From a virus, in the IMG/VR virus record IMGVR_UViG_3300007351_000495, positions 1-40,307 of that record: DNA of 40,307 bases; one strand, given 5' to 3'. Below, one piece after another: positions 6,362 to 14,038 of the stretch. Position 1 is the first letter of the stretch. Every line of letters begins with the position of its first letter. A program made the position numbers and the translations under genes. Below the pieces are notes generated by a model. That model saw only the letters and a list, made by a program, of their open reading frames with translations. It was not told the origin of the DNA and made no database searches.

Positions 6362-7147
6362 TTACACTCTACGAAGTGCAGCGTTGAAAATGACTACGTG
6401 AAGTCTATTGCAGAAACGAAATCCATGCCTCTTACACTGGTCAACAAGAAGTTGTGAAGTTCTAAGAAGTTCTTCGGATGACCTGCATTCTGGCATGATT
6501 AAGATTTTGGTATGGTCAAGCTTAGCATCTTCGATGATGCTCAGAATCTCAGAAAAATCTTCTTGCGAACCTACTACAAATTTGAACCAAGAGTTGTCTA
6601 ACGAGTTGAATGTTTCTAACACATTTTTTTTGTACCGTGCTGATACTAGATTATTTGAATTAGATGTTTTGGGCGATACATTGTACTGAGCCACAAATGC
6701 TTGCGTGTGTTTTGTGGGGGCAACAGTCCCATTTGTTTCAACTTCAATGGTGAATCCGTCAAGGACTAGCCCTTCAAGTAACTGTTGGAAGCTGCTGGAT
6801 TGTTGCTGTATAAGAGGTTCGCCTCCAGTCAGAACGATGTTGTGTATGTTGTATGTAACAAGAATTTTATCGATTTCCGCCCGAATATCATTTACTGTCA
6901 TACAAACAACTTCTTTTTCGGGGTCGTACTTGATGTTGTGACCTGTTTCCCGGTCGCGATGCGGAAATAGTGTTCCTATCCAATTCCATGTATAAGGCGT
7001 ATCACACCAAATACAATGAAGATTACAGCCGGATAAACGAATAAAGACGCTGGGAAGACCTGTGTTTGTTCCTTCCCCCTGAATACTTGCGAAGACCTCC
7101 GCAACGTTCAGGTAATCGTCGTGAACTTTGAGTCGTGATAAAGCCAT
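6362..7147 (-). CDS. queE: QueE, 7-carboxy-7-deazaguanine synthase (radical SAM)
   Basis: This radical SAM enzyme contracts 6-carboxytetrahydropterin to 7-carboxy-7-deazaguanine. The 4Fe-4S motif is C41-x3-C45-x2-C48 (CNLHCIWCDT), preceded by FASIQGEGTNTG, a QueE hallmark. VLTGGEPL supplies the SAM-binding GGE motif. The ATG at 7147 (MALSRLK) is preferred over an in-frame TTG because GGAG lies eight bases upstream. The length of 261 aa is somewhat longer than the shortest QueE proteins, with an insertion after the cluster (about residues 55-80). Confidence 0.94.
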   Translation of the reverse strand: MALSRLKVHDDYLNVAEVFASIQGEGTNTGLPSVFIRLSGCNLHCIWCDTPYTWNWIGTLFPHRDRETGHNIKYDPEKEVVCMTVNDIRAEIDKILVTYNIHNIVLTGGEPLIQQQSSSFQQLLEGLVLDGFTIEVETNGTVAPTKHTQAFVAQYNVSPKTSNSNNLVSARYKKNVLETFNSLDNSWFKFVVGSQEDFSEILSIIEDAKLDHTKILIMPECRSSEELLRTSQLLVDQCKRHGFRFCNRLHVVIFNAALRRV

Positions 7148-7174
7148 TGTTTTATTCTCCAATACATAATGATG

Positions 7175-7534
7175 TTATTGTTTTTCCCAAGGAAATATTA
7201 GCCAATCACAGGTTTTTTCTATACAAAATCTATGCGGAACAACTATAGATTGACGATGGAATGCATAAGTTACGATTGTTAGACCTCTTGTAGCGAATGG
7301 GAAAAGTTGTTTTCCTGTATCGGAGATATCATCAACAATCAGTGTATTCGTTGTAATGAGTTCCTCGTGTAAAACAATGGGCAGATTCAGTGCATGCGAT
7401 ACGAGTGTTGCGATAGGAAGCCCTCCTCGGGGCAGTCCATATACTCCACCCAATGTTTTCAACCACGAATCGTTAGTTAGCTGCTCGAATACGAAATCAT
7501 AGATTTCGTTCCAAGTAATGATTTTCGAAATCAT
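7175..7534 (-). CDS. Type I phosphoribosyltransferase-like protein
   Basis: TLIVDDISDTGKQL (residues 64-77) matches the PRPP-binding loop of type I phosphoribosyltransferases, and VYGLPRGGLP (31-40) fits the upstream phosphate-binding turn. At 119 aa it is short, so the flexible catalytic loop or hood domain is reduced. The ATG at 7534 overlaps the dpdA end by 38 bp; a TTG further upstream is possible. The substrate is unknown. Its place between dpdA and queE suggests handling of a purine or 7-deazapurine base or nucleotide, which is inference. Confidence 0.78.
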   Translation of the reverse strand: MISKIITWNEIYDFVFEQLTNDSWLKTLGGVYGLPRGGLPIATLVSHALNLPIVLHEELITTNTLIVDDISDTGKQLFPFATRGLTIVTYAFHRQSIVVPHRFCIEKTCDWLIFPWEKQ

Positions 7535-8486
7535 GAATTTGTTGTAAAGCCTGTAAAGAATCGTCAATGAAGCGCGAACCAGTTAGAGCGTGAAAGACCT
7601 TTGTTCCTAGTATCCATTCGACAAGGAGACCTTGCTCGAGATGACTTCTAATTGTAATCTTGGAAGAAAAAGCATGTTGAGTTCTCCAAGATTCGTGGTC
7701 GAAGAGTTTTGCGGGGTCAACGCCCTTGCTTTCGGTGGCTGAGTATAACCTCAAAGTGAAATCAGAAAGATATTCGGGCTTGGACAATTTTTGTAAACTA
7801 AGAAATGATGCAGAATCTTCGTTCTTTTGACTACCTTTTCCCATTCCTTTGTGCACCGAGCTTGCAGTTACGAAGTTTTGAAGGAAAGTGATTCCACCCC
7901 ATCGTTGTGCCCCAGCAAAGTTTGATGAATCAACTGAGTATGGACGATATTTGATAACATGATTGATGTTGGTTACGCCAAGCCAGTGACATTTTCTTCC
8001 CTGCAATTTTTCTGTCAAAGGCTTGAGATAAGTATGTAAGAAGTTTGAGCCCTCGAATGAGAAAATACCTCCAATTCCTACATAATCTGAGTATTCATAG
8101 CACTTTTCTAATTCATCAAAGTTACTTTTTCGTGTGTAGATTGGAATTACGTCAAAGCCTGCATCTTTCAATTCAAAGAAGTTGTTCCAAGTTCGTTCCT
8201 GGTCGCCCACTACATCTAATGTGAAGCATCTCCAGAATAGTTCTTTGTGCTCTTTGAGGAAGGACTTGTATGAGGAAATAGATATCTCTTTCTTTAGAGA
8301 ATAGGCGGAAAACGCACCACTATCAAGTAAAATCGTTAGATTTTCTCCAAGTTCTTCTTTGAGTCGTTTGAGTCTGTTCAGTAGCGACTTTCCAGATTGA
8401 AGATAGTAATACGAAACAAGAATTCGTAGCGTAATGGGCTTAGAGAATTGTATGATTTGTGCTGATGAGTTTGCTTGGATGTTCAT
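7497..8486 (-). CDS. dpdA: DpdA-type DNA 7-deazaguanine transglycosylase (TGT superfamily)
   Basis: It probably swaps guanine in DNA for a 7-deazaguanine base. LDSGAFSAY (54-62, Asp55) matches the first catalytic Asp region of the tRNA-guanine transglycosylase barrel. VGIGG (136-140), HWLGVTN (167-173) and SVDSSNFAGAQRWG (184-197, Asp186) follow in the expected order. The length of 329 aa from ATG 8486 (AAGG upstream) is somewhat below typical DpdA lengths; an earlier in-frame ATG at 8564 would overlap the ParB-like gene by 125 bp. The preQ1 operon context supports DNA rather than tRNA as substrate. The DpdA subfamily cannot be assigned by eye. Confidence 0.88.
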   Translation of the reverse strand: MNIQANSSAQIIQFSKPITLRILVSYYYLQSGKSLLNRLKRLKEELGENLTILLDSGAFSAYSLKKEISISSYKSFLKEHKELFWRCFTLDVVGDQERTWNNFFELKDAGFDVIPIYTRKSNFDELEKCYEYSDYVGIGGIFSFEGSNFLHTYLKPLTEKLQGRKCHWLGVTNINHVIKYRPYSVDSSNFAGAQRWGGITFLQNFVTASSVHKGMGKGSQKNEDSASFLSLQKLSKPEYLSDFTLRLYSATESKGVDPAKLFDHESWRTQHAFSSKITIRSHLEQGLLVEWILGTKVFHALTGSRFIDDSLQALQQIHDFENHYLERNL

Positions 8487-8871
8487 GCTGACCTTGAAAC
8501 AAGGATTGAATGATTGATGGAATCGTTGTTTGTGAAATTTCTTTAAACACTTCTCCATTGACAAGCGTAGCGTTGTAAAGAAGCAAATGGTCGATTTCAG
8601 TGAGAGCCAAGTTTGTGTTGATTCGAAGTATTCGCTCCATGTCCTCAGAGCATTCGCAAATCATTCCGAAAGTAGTTGCAATTCCGAGTTGTTGAAGAAT
8701 CGAGGCTCGAACATAACCATCTATATACCTCATAGTGGTTTTGTTAACCACAATGCCTCCCATGTAGCCTTGTTTTAGGGAGTTTTCGAGTCGCTGATAC
8801 GCATCTTTGGAGTATCTACGAAGTGGAAAGAGTGGAGGTGAGTAGTCTGATAAAATGATATTTGTTTCCAT
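8440..8871 (-). CDS. ParB/Srx-fold protein, possible DpdB-like partner of DpdA
   Basis: At 143 aa the protein has PLRRYSKDAYQRLENSLKQ followed by GGIVVNKTTMRYIDGYVR and a helix RASILQQLGI, the layout of the ParB N-terminal/sulfiredoxin-like domain, whose DGxxR turn binds nucleotide phosphate. Here the turn is IDGYVR (50-55). In bacterial dpd clusters DpdB has a related fold with a DGQHR motif and acts with DpdA. Direct 5' adjacency to dpdA with overlap suggests a reduced equivalent. The start overlaps the helicase stop by one base. A regulatory ParB-like role is the alternative. Confidence 0.7.
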   Translation of the reverse strand: METNIILSDYSPPLFPLRRYSKDAYQRLENSLKQGYMGGIVVNKTTMRYIDGYVRASILQQLGIATTFGMICECSEDMERILRINTNLALTEIDHLLLYNATLVNGEVFKEISQTTIPSIIQSLFQGQHEHPSKLISTNHTIL

Positions 8872-10262
8872 TACGTGACCTCAACTTGATTTGGGAAGAG
8901 TTCTTTATATGTATGGTATCGTTGTTTGGAATGCCGTTCGAGTAGTGCTCCATCCGAATCATAAAAATCGATGATGAGTACTTCATTTTTGCCTGCAAAT
9001 GTTCGAAGTCCGCGTCCTAATCGCTGGATAACTGATTTTTGTGATTTTCCTCCATTAGCGATAATTACAACGTCAACACAAGGGATATCAACACCTTCTC
9101 CAAAGATTGTGCCAATCAGAACATGGTTGTTTTGTTTGAAGTCCTCGATTGCATCTTTTCGGTCTTCGCTTGATGCAGAACCATCTACAAACACGCTGTT
9201 CGGAATGAGCTGATGAAGAATCTTGCCGTGCTTTTCAATTCTGTTTGTAATAATCAATACACGCTTGTTTTGATTACAATGAAAGGTTGCTAAGTTAGCA
9301 ATTTGTTGGTTGCGAGTAGTTGAGTTGAGCAATGCTTCAAAAGCTTCATGCCAATCATACGATGAATTATGAACAAGTATTCTGTGCATCTCAATTCGAG
9401 CTTGCGTAAGCACCCCACGCTTAACTAGAGTATCTACATCAATTTCGTGTATGACTTCTCCTGTGACAGCTTTAAGTAGCTCTGCTGAATTCTTATCGCC
9501 CAGAGTCGCCGTCATGCCATATCGAAAATAAGCAGGAATCTTCGCTGCAACCCAAAACCAAGAATTTCCAAGTTCTTGTCCTCCTTTTTGTGAATTTACA
9601 TGGTGACATTCGTCTATAATCAAAACATCTATCATGTTACGTAGCGTTTGAAATTTAGAATCTTCATAAATCGACCACAATGTCTGCTGCGTTGCAATGT
9701 TAATTCGTTCTAGATTCCATACGCTATCGCCCAATTTCCCAATGGGTTCGGGGGCAAAGTATTTTGAAAACACATCGTGAGTTTGGGTGAAAAGTGTTAA
9801 GTTGGGGACGACAACGAGTGTGGGACGTTGTAACTTAGCAATGATTTTTGCCATTGTTGTTGTTTTGCCAGAGCCCGTAGGGTGTAAAAATATACCCCTA
9901 CGATGCTGAGAAACTTGTGCTACTGCATCTTCTTGAAAGGAGTATTTATTAGAGATGATATCTGCTGGCAGATGATATATGCACTTTCCACAACCGGACG
10001 CTGCATGAATACGATACTTATACTCGATTCGTTTATCTATCATGAATTGCTCAACTTTTTGAATTGCCCCAATTGGAAAACTCATTGAGAAGATTTTTGG
10101 ATTGTAGAAACAGTAATAGAATGTTTTGAGCGTTCGCTCCGTTCGCCCACGAAATCTTCGGAATGTTACATACTCGAGTTTGAACAAATCTCGAAATTGA
10201 GCAAACTGCTCAACTGAAACAGGCTCAAGAACAGCGTGATTGTTATATTCGGTAAGGTGCAT
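8871..10262 (-). CDS. Superfamily 2 DNA helicase (UvsW/SSL2-like)
   Basis: This 463-residue protein has a complete SF2 motif set: PTGSGKT (128-134), DECHH (217-221), TAT (251-253) and QRLGRGLR (413-420). A pair of cysteines (CGKC, 91-94) and a basic N-terminal domain precede the helicase core. The architecture resembles T4 UvsW-type branch-migration helicases and phage DEAH helicases. It is the first gene of the modification operon. No Shine-Dalgarno site precedes the ATG, and a promoter lies so close that the mRNA may be leaderless. It may help replication or expose DNA for modification; the latter is inference. Confidence 0.88.
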   Translation of the reverse strand: MHLTEYNNHAVLEPVSVEQFAQFRDLFKLEYVTFRRFRGRTERTLKTFYYCFYNPKIFSMSFPIGAIQKVEQFMIDKRIEYKYRIHAASGCGKCIYHLPADIISNKYSFQEDAVAQVSQHRRGIFLHPTGSGKTTTMAKIIAKLQRPTLVVVPNLTLFTQTHDVFSKYFAPEPIGKLGDSVWNLERINIATQQTLWSIYEDSKFQTLRNMIDVLIIDECHHVNSQKGGQELGNSWFWVAAKIPAYFRYGMTATLGDKNSAELLKAVTGEVIHEIDVDTLVKRGVLTQARIEMHRILVHNSSYDWHEAFEALLNSTTRNQQIANLATFHCNQNKRVLIITNRIEKHGKILHQLIPNSVFVDGSASSEDRKDAIEDFKQNNHVLIGTIFGEGVDIPCVDVVIIANGGKSQKSVIQRLGRGLRTFAGKNEVLIIDFYDSDGALLERHSKQRYHTYKELFPNQVEVT

Positions 10263-10269
10263 CTATGAT

Positions 10270-10298
10270 AATATATAGTGACTTCAAAAAATTATCAA
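10270..10298 (-). promoter_or_regulatory. Promoter of the leftward modification operon
   Basis: On the minus strand TTGATA (plus 10293-10298) and TATATT (plus 10270-10275) are spaced by exactly 17 bp. The -10 ends only seven bases before the helicase ATG (10262), so transcription would start at or within a base or two of the start codon. Confidence 0.7.
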
Positions 10299-10321
10299 AT
10301 CTTTTTAAGAATCGGCTAAAG

Positions 10322-10350
10322 TTTTTCTCGAAAACAGCGGATAATATATA
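10322..10350 (+). promoter_or_regulatory. Candidate rightward promoter in the divergent region
   Basis: TTTTTC (10322-10327), a 17-bp spacer and TATATA (10345-10350) precede the gene at 10378. The -35 box is poor, but the -10 is embedded in GGATAATATATATACAACC, which resembles the terminal-repeat region GGATATACAACC. It is divergent to the promoter at 10270-10298. Confidence 0.45.
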
Positions 10351-10377
10351 TACAACCCTATCAAGAAAGGAAAAGTT

Positions 10378-10677
10378 ATGCGTGACCTGACTCGACTCGA
10401 AGAAATTTTCATCAAAGAGACGATTCGAGAGAAGAATGACAAGGTCGTAATGGCTGGTCGTCCTTGGTGTAAGCAGTATCTTCGTTACAACAAACAGCAT
10501 CTTCACTGTCCCCATTTCAAGACTTGTTCGATGTATTGGATGATTCGAGAAAAAATCAGGATGGGTGTCACAGTAGTTGAATCAGATTTTGAGTTGGAGC
10601 AGTTTCATCTTGGAAATCTTGATTTTGAACAAGAACAAAGTCAGGAAGATGACGCTGAGGCTCAAGGCGGTTTGTAA
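10378..10677 (+). CDS. Small hypothetical protein with Cys-His motif (99 aa)
   Basis: The ATG at 10378 has AAGAAAGG about ten bases upstream. The protein is basic at the N-terminus (MRDLTRLEEIFIKETIREK), then carries C31, C44, C50 and nearby histidines in KQHLHCPHFKTCSMYW, which could form a small metal site. The C-terminus is very acidic (FEQEQSQEDDAEA). No family is recognised. It stands alone between the divergent promoter region and the 300-bp repeat-rich gap, so it may be a regulator of that region, but this is only positional. Confidence 0.6.
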   Translation: MRDLTRLEEIFIKETIREKNDKVVMAGRPWCKQYLRYNKQHLHCPHFKTCSMYWMIREKIRMGVTVVESDFELEQFHLGNLDFEQEQSQEDDAEAQGGL

Positions 10678-10977
10678 CTCTGTAGTGGGCAAGGGGTTAC
10701 ACTTTACAAAATTGAATGTAACCTCTTGTCTGACATTGATTTACGCAAAGTTTGTTTTGTCTATTCTTTAATTATTATATTATTATATTAAATATAGAAT
10801 AAGAATAGGCGATAACAGTTTCTCTGTAACCTAATAAGTAACAATGTGTTACCTGTGTTTTTGAGAACTGTAAGTTATTGAAACTCAATGACTTACAATT
10901 TTGTTTGAAAAATATCTTGATTTCTTGTAATTGGCGTTATATATTAGGACATATTGTTTCATAAACTTGGAGAGTGC
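10678..10977 (+). other. Repeat-rich AT-rich intergenic region, candidate origin or control region
   Basis: No gene is visible in these 300 bases. They contain GGTTACA/TGTAACC (10695-10701 and 10717-10723), another TGTAACC (10825-10831), the palindrome GTAACA-ATG-TGTTAC (10838-10852), and a 12-bp inverted repeat TGTAAGTTATTG / CAATGACTTACA (10869-10880 and 10886-10897, one G-T pair). An almost pure AT tract lies at about 10766-10797. Next to replication genes, clustered short repeats plus an AT tract fit an origin or an operator array. The end of the gap holds the promoter at 10917-10945. Confidence 0.5.
10917..10945 (+). promoter_or_regulatory. Sigma-70-like promoter for the replication block
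   Basis: TTGATT (10917-10922), a 17-bp spacer and TATATT (10940-10945) precede the gene at 10978, which begins the long rightward run of replication genes. The same TTGATTTC start is seen in the promoter at 114. Confidence 0.72.
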
Positions 10978-11382
10978 ATGCCTGCAGCGAAAAAACGTCT
11001 ACCACTGTCCGTAAAAATTTCCCTTGCTAAAAAAGCATATGAATCCGCCCCTGACGAATCCAAGGAACTAATCAAGTACTTTCTTGATAGTTTAGCTGCT
11101 CATAGCTATGTAACACCTGATTCATTCAATGTTGAAAAAGAACCAATGATGTATCTTGATAACGTTAATCAAGCAAATACCCTTGTCGCAGTTGCGAAGA
11201 TTGAAGTTCTCAAACGTGCAATCGACCTTGCCCATTCACGGTTGCATCCGTTTTGGGGCAATCAATGCCCTGTTTTGCGCATAGGAACGTTAGCAAAAGC
11301 ATACAATCATTTTTTGGCAGCGGGTAGTTTAGGCGTAGATAACGGCGCGTTGAAATATGGAAATAAGCACAAAGAGTTCTGA
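10978..11382 (+). CDS. Hypothetical protein at the head of the replication operon (134 aa)
   Basis: The start ATG at 10978 is chosen because GGAG lies five bases upstream; an in-frame upstream ATG at 10954 lacks a ribosome-binding site. The product is a soluble, mainly helical, mildly basic protein (MPAAKKRLPLSVKISLAKKA). No catalytic motif is recognised. It directly precedes and slightly overlaps the DnaC-like loader gene. It could be an origin-binding or loader-associated factor, given the repeat region immediately upstream, but no DNA-binding motif is obvious. Confidence 0.7.
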   Translation: MPAAKKRLPLSVKISLAKKAYESAPDESKELIKYFLDSLAAHSYVTPDSFNVEKEPMMYLDNVNQANTLVAVAKIEVLKRAIDLAHSRLHPFWGNQCPVLRIGTLAKAYNHFLAAGSLGVDNGALKYGNKHKEF

Positions 11383-11980
11383 GAAATCGGAATTCATACT
11401 TCTTCATTCAGGGATGCCTCCTATATTTCGTGAACTAAGTTTTGACGGTCTTACTGAAGTTAGCAAGGGCTTGATTTCGCTTTGTGAAAAATACATTGGA
11501 GAGTTTCCTATAAATAAAAAGCCGGGTTTGTACTTGTTTTCTCAAATTCCTGGCAACGCTAAGTCTGCAATTGCTGCTATCATTTTGAAACGTATTGTAT
11601 CTCTGGGTAAAGTGAAGCGTAAAGCGTCCTTCATTTCTTTTCCAGACCTGTTAAATTTTCTCAGGCAGAGATACGTGTATGGGCGAGAATTTGAACCTGA
11701 AGTTGACTATGAATCAATCATTCAACGCAGTGAGCTGCTCGTTTTTGATGATGTTGGGAAGCAGCTCACCGATAAGAATTTGGCCGATTACTACTTCTAT
11801 ATCATGAACAAACTCTATGAGGAGAAGAAATCTGTAATAATCACATCGAATTTTTCATTGGAAGAACTTCGTGAGCGTTTTGAAGTGGCTCCGAAAGTAC
11901 TGGATAGTGTCTTGAGTAGAATTGAGGCTATGTGTGACATTGTTAAAATGACAAACAGGGATTATCGTGTTATTCAATAA
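11357..11980 (+). CDS. DnaC-like AAA+ helicase loader
   Basis: The 207-residue protein has the layout of DnaC/IstB-type loaders: HSGMPPIFRELSFDGL near the N-terminus, a P-loop at SQIPGNAKS (62-70), Walker B LLVFDDVG (127-134) and sensor-like VIITSNFSLEEL (160-171). The P-loop reads GNAKS instead of the usual GxGK(S/T), so the glycine before Lys is an alanine. Starting at 11357 keeps the conserved segment before MPP; ATG 11414 would remove part of it. It overlaps the primase-helicase gene, the expected partner, by 14 bp. Confidence 0.85.
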   Translation: MEISTKSSEKSEFILLHSGMPPIFRELSFDGLTEVSKGLISLCEKYIGEFPINKKPGLYLFSQIPGNAKSAIAAIILKRIVSLGKVKRKASFISFPDLLNFLRQRYVYGREFEPEVDYESIIQRSELLVFDDVGKQLTDKNLADYYFYIMNKLYEEKKSVIITSNFSLEELRERFEVAPKVLDSVLSRIEAMCDIVKMTNRDYRVIQ

Positions 11981-14018
11981 GCTTCTTACTGATGTTGCTA
12001 TATATTACGAATCTGTTTTGAGTGAATCAGCTAAGGCATATCTTTTTGGCCGGGGCATTCATAATCCTTCGCAGTGGCGGTTTGGTTACGCTGACAACAA
12101 GTTAACTCAACGACTTGTTACAATGGGACTCACAGTCGAAGAGTTGTATAACAAAGGGTTGTGTAATGAAGATGGAACAGATTTTTTTCGTGATGGTATT
12201 GTAATTCCCTACATTCTTGATAACAAAGTTCAGACGTTAAGATTTCGCTCGCTGAAAGAAAAGCAATATCTCTCACTCAAGAAATCAAGTCCACTGTATG
12301 CAGAACTTTTTTTCAATCTCGATGCGTTAGTTTCGAACCCATCGAGTCTTTTTATATGCGAAGGAGAGTTTGATACAGTAATGCTTGCACAGGCGGGATA
12401 CAGCGCAATAGGACTGCCCGGTTCGCAAGTGATTCCTTTTGGTTTTGAGCAGGAATTGGGAAAAGTAAAAAACATTTATCTTGCAACAGATGCTGATAAG
12501 GCTGGTGAGGATTGTGCTCGAGTATTGGTTAATCGATTAGGAAGAACTTGTCGGAGATTGAAACTTCCTGAAGGTTACGATATTACGGATTTCATTTTGA
12601 AATTTGGGTATGACTTCTTCAAAAGTTTGATTCAGGAAAGTGTAGATTATGAGCCCGATTTGTTCAAATATGAGTTTGACGACGTAAAGCAGATTCCAGC
12701 TTCATATCAAAGTGAAGTTGCTATTATCAACTTGATTTTGAAAAGTCCACATTTGACTACAACCATTCTTGAACAACTTGGAATCCACGATGAAAAAGAT
12801 AAGAGATATTTTTGTAATCCAATTACTTCATCACTGTTTTCTACAATTTTGTCGCTGTACTTTAAGTACGAACCAATCGACCTTGCAACTGTAGTGGATG
12901 TTGCATCTGTTCCTAAAACTCGAATCATAGAAATTTTCGAGTTATGTTTTGAGGAGAGAAATCTTCCTACGTACATTACAAATCTTGTTAAGGCCTATCT
13001 TGGAAGAGATTGCATAGACCGTAGCCGTAGAATTTTGGAGTATGGAACAAAAAAAAGTGCTACAAAAGAGGGTTTAGAGAATAGAATTAGAGAATGGCAA
13101 GACTGTATAGTTCAAACTAATCCGATGGCAACTAATGTACTTCGCGGAGAGTACTTGATTAGAGAACGTATGCTTCAAGTGCAACGAAGAATGAAACGAA
13201 AGAAAATTGGGACAGGTTTTCAACAAATAGATAGATTACTGACTGCGGGCTTTGTTGTTAGGGGTGAGATGAGCGTTATTGGCGGTCGACCTCGTGAAGG
13301 GAAATCGGCATTCAAAGCGAATTTGATTAGGAACTTGTGTGAAATGGGATGTTGTGTAGTGAATGTAAGTCCTGAGCAGGGTATCGATTCCGAACATAAT
13401 CGATTGGATAGCGTTTCGACAGGGATGCCGCTGAAAGATTTTTTTGATAGTGAGAAGTTGAAAACTAATAACGATTTTTACGAAGTCGTTCAAAAAAACA
13501 TTGAGTATATCACAAAATCTTGGAAGTATCATTTACTTCCATCTCGTGATATTACGTTTTCCGGGCTTGTTTCTAATTTGGAACGTATCAATGAGCAAAG
13601 CAAGATTGATGTTGTGTTCATCGATTTGTTTGATAAATTGAAGGAAATTACACAGGCGGGCGCCGAAACTCGTTACATGATTGATTATCTTTTGAATGAG
13701 TGTAACATACTAGCACGAAAAATGGATATCCATATCTGTTTACTTCATCAAATCAAGCGTCTTAGCAACTCAAACAAGAAATCTGATAGCAGGCCTACAT
13801 TAGAAGACCTGAAAGAATCGGGAAGATTTGAACAAGATTCTTATCTTGTTTTTTTGTTGCATAGAAGGGGGCTTCACTTCAAAGATGAACCAGATGATAC
13901 AATGGACGTGATTTTAGCAAAACAGAAAGATGGAATTTGTGGAGATAACGTAGCAATTACACTTGATTGGAGTCGAGAGACCTTGATTTTGTCTGACCAC
14001 GAAGACGATAAGATGTAA
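11967..14018 (+). CDS. Bifunctional primase-helicase (TOPRIM + DnaB-like)
   Basis: This 683-residue fusion starts at GTG 11967 with AGGG upstream. The N-terminal half resembles the DnaG core: AKAYLFGRGI, VIPYILDNKVQTLRFRS, TOPRIM CEGEFD (131-136) and ATDADKAG (173-180). The C-terminal half is a RecA-fold DnaB-type helicase with Walker A GGRPREGKS (439-447), Walker B VVFIDLFD (549-556) and the HQIKRL segment near 595. The N-terminal zinc-binding domain of cellular DnaG is not visible. A middle helical region (about 245-385) resembles the DnaB N-terminal domain. Confidence 0.92.
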   Translation: MLFNKLLTDVAIYYESVLSESAKAYLFGRGIHNPSQWRFGYADNKLTQRLVTMGLTVEELYNKGLCNEDGTDFFRDGIVIPYILDNKVQTLRFRSLKEKQYLSLKKSSPLYAELFFNLDALVSNPSSLFICEGEFDTVMLAQAGYSAIGLPGSQVIPFGFEQELGKVKNIYLATDADKAGEDCARVLVNRLGRTCRRLKLPEGYDITDFILKFGYDFFKSLIQESVDYEPDLFKYEFDDVKQIPASYQSEVAIINLILKSPHLTTTILEQLGIHDEKDKRYFCNPITSSLFSTILSLYFKYEPIDLATVVDVASVPKTRIIEIFELCFEERNLPTYITNLVKAYLGRDCIDRSRRILEYGTKKSATKEGLENRIREWQDCIVQTNPMATNVLRGEYLIRERMLQVQRRMKRKKIGTGFQQIDRLLTAGFVVRGEMSVIGGRPREGKSAFKANLIRNLCEMGCCVVNVSPEQGIDSEHNRLDSVSTGMPLKDFFDSEKLKTNNDFYEVVQKNIEYITKSWKYHLLPSRDITFSGLVSNLERINEQSKIDVVFIDLFDKLKEITQAGAETRYMIDYLLNECNILARKMDIHICLLHQIKRLSNSNKKSDSRPTLEDLKESGRFEQDSYLVFLLHRRGLHFKDEPDDTMDVILAKQKDGICGDNVAITLDWSRETLILSDHEDDKM

Positions 14019-14038
14019 GTAACTTCAAAGGAGTTGAT

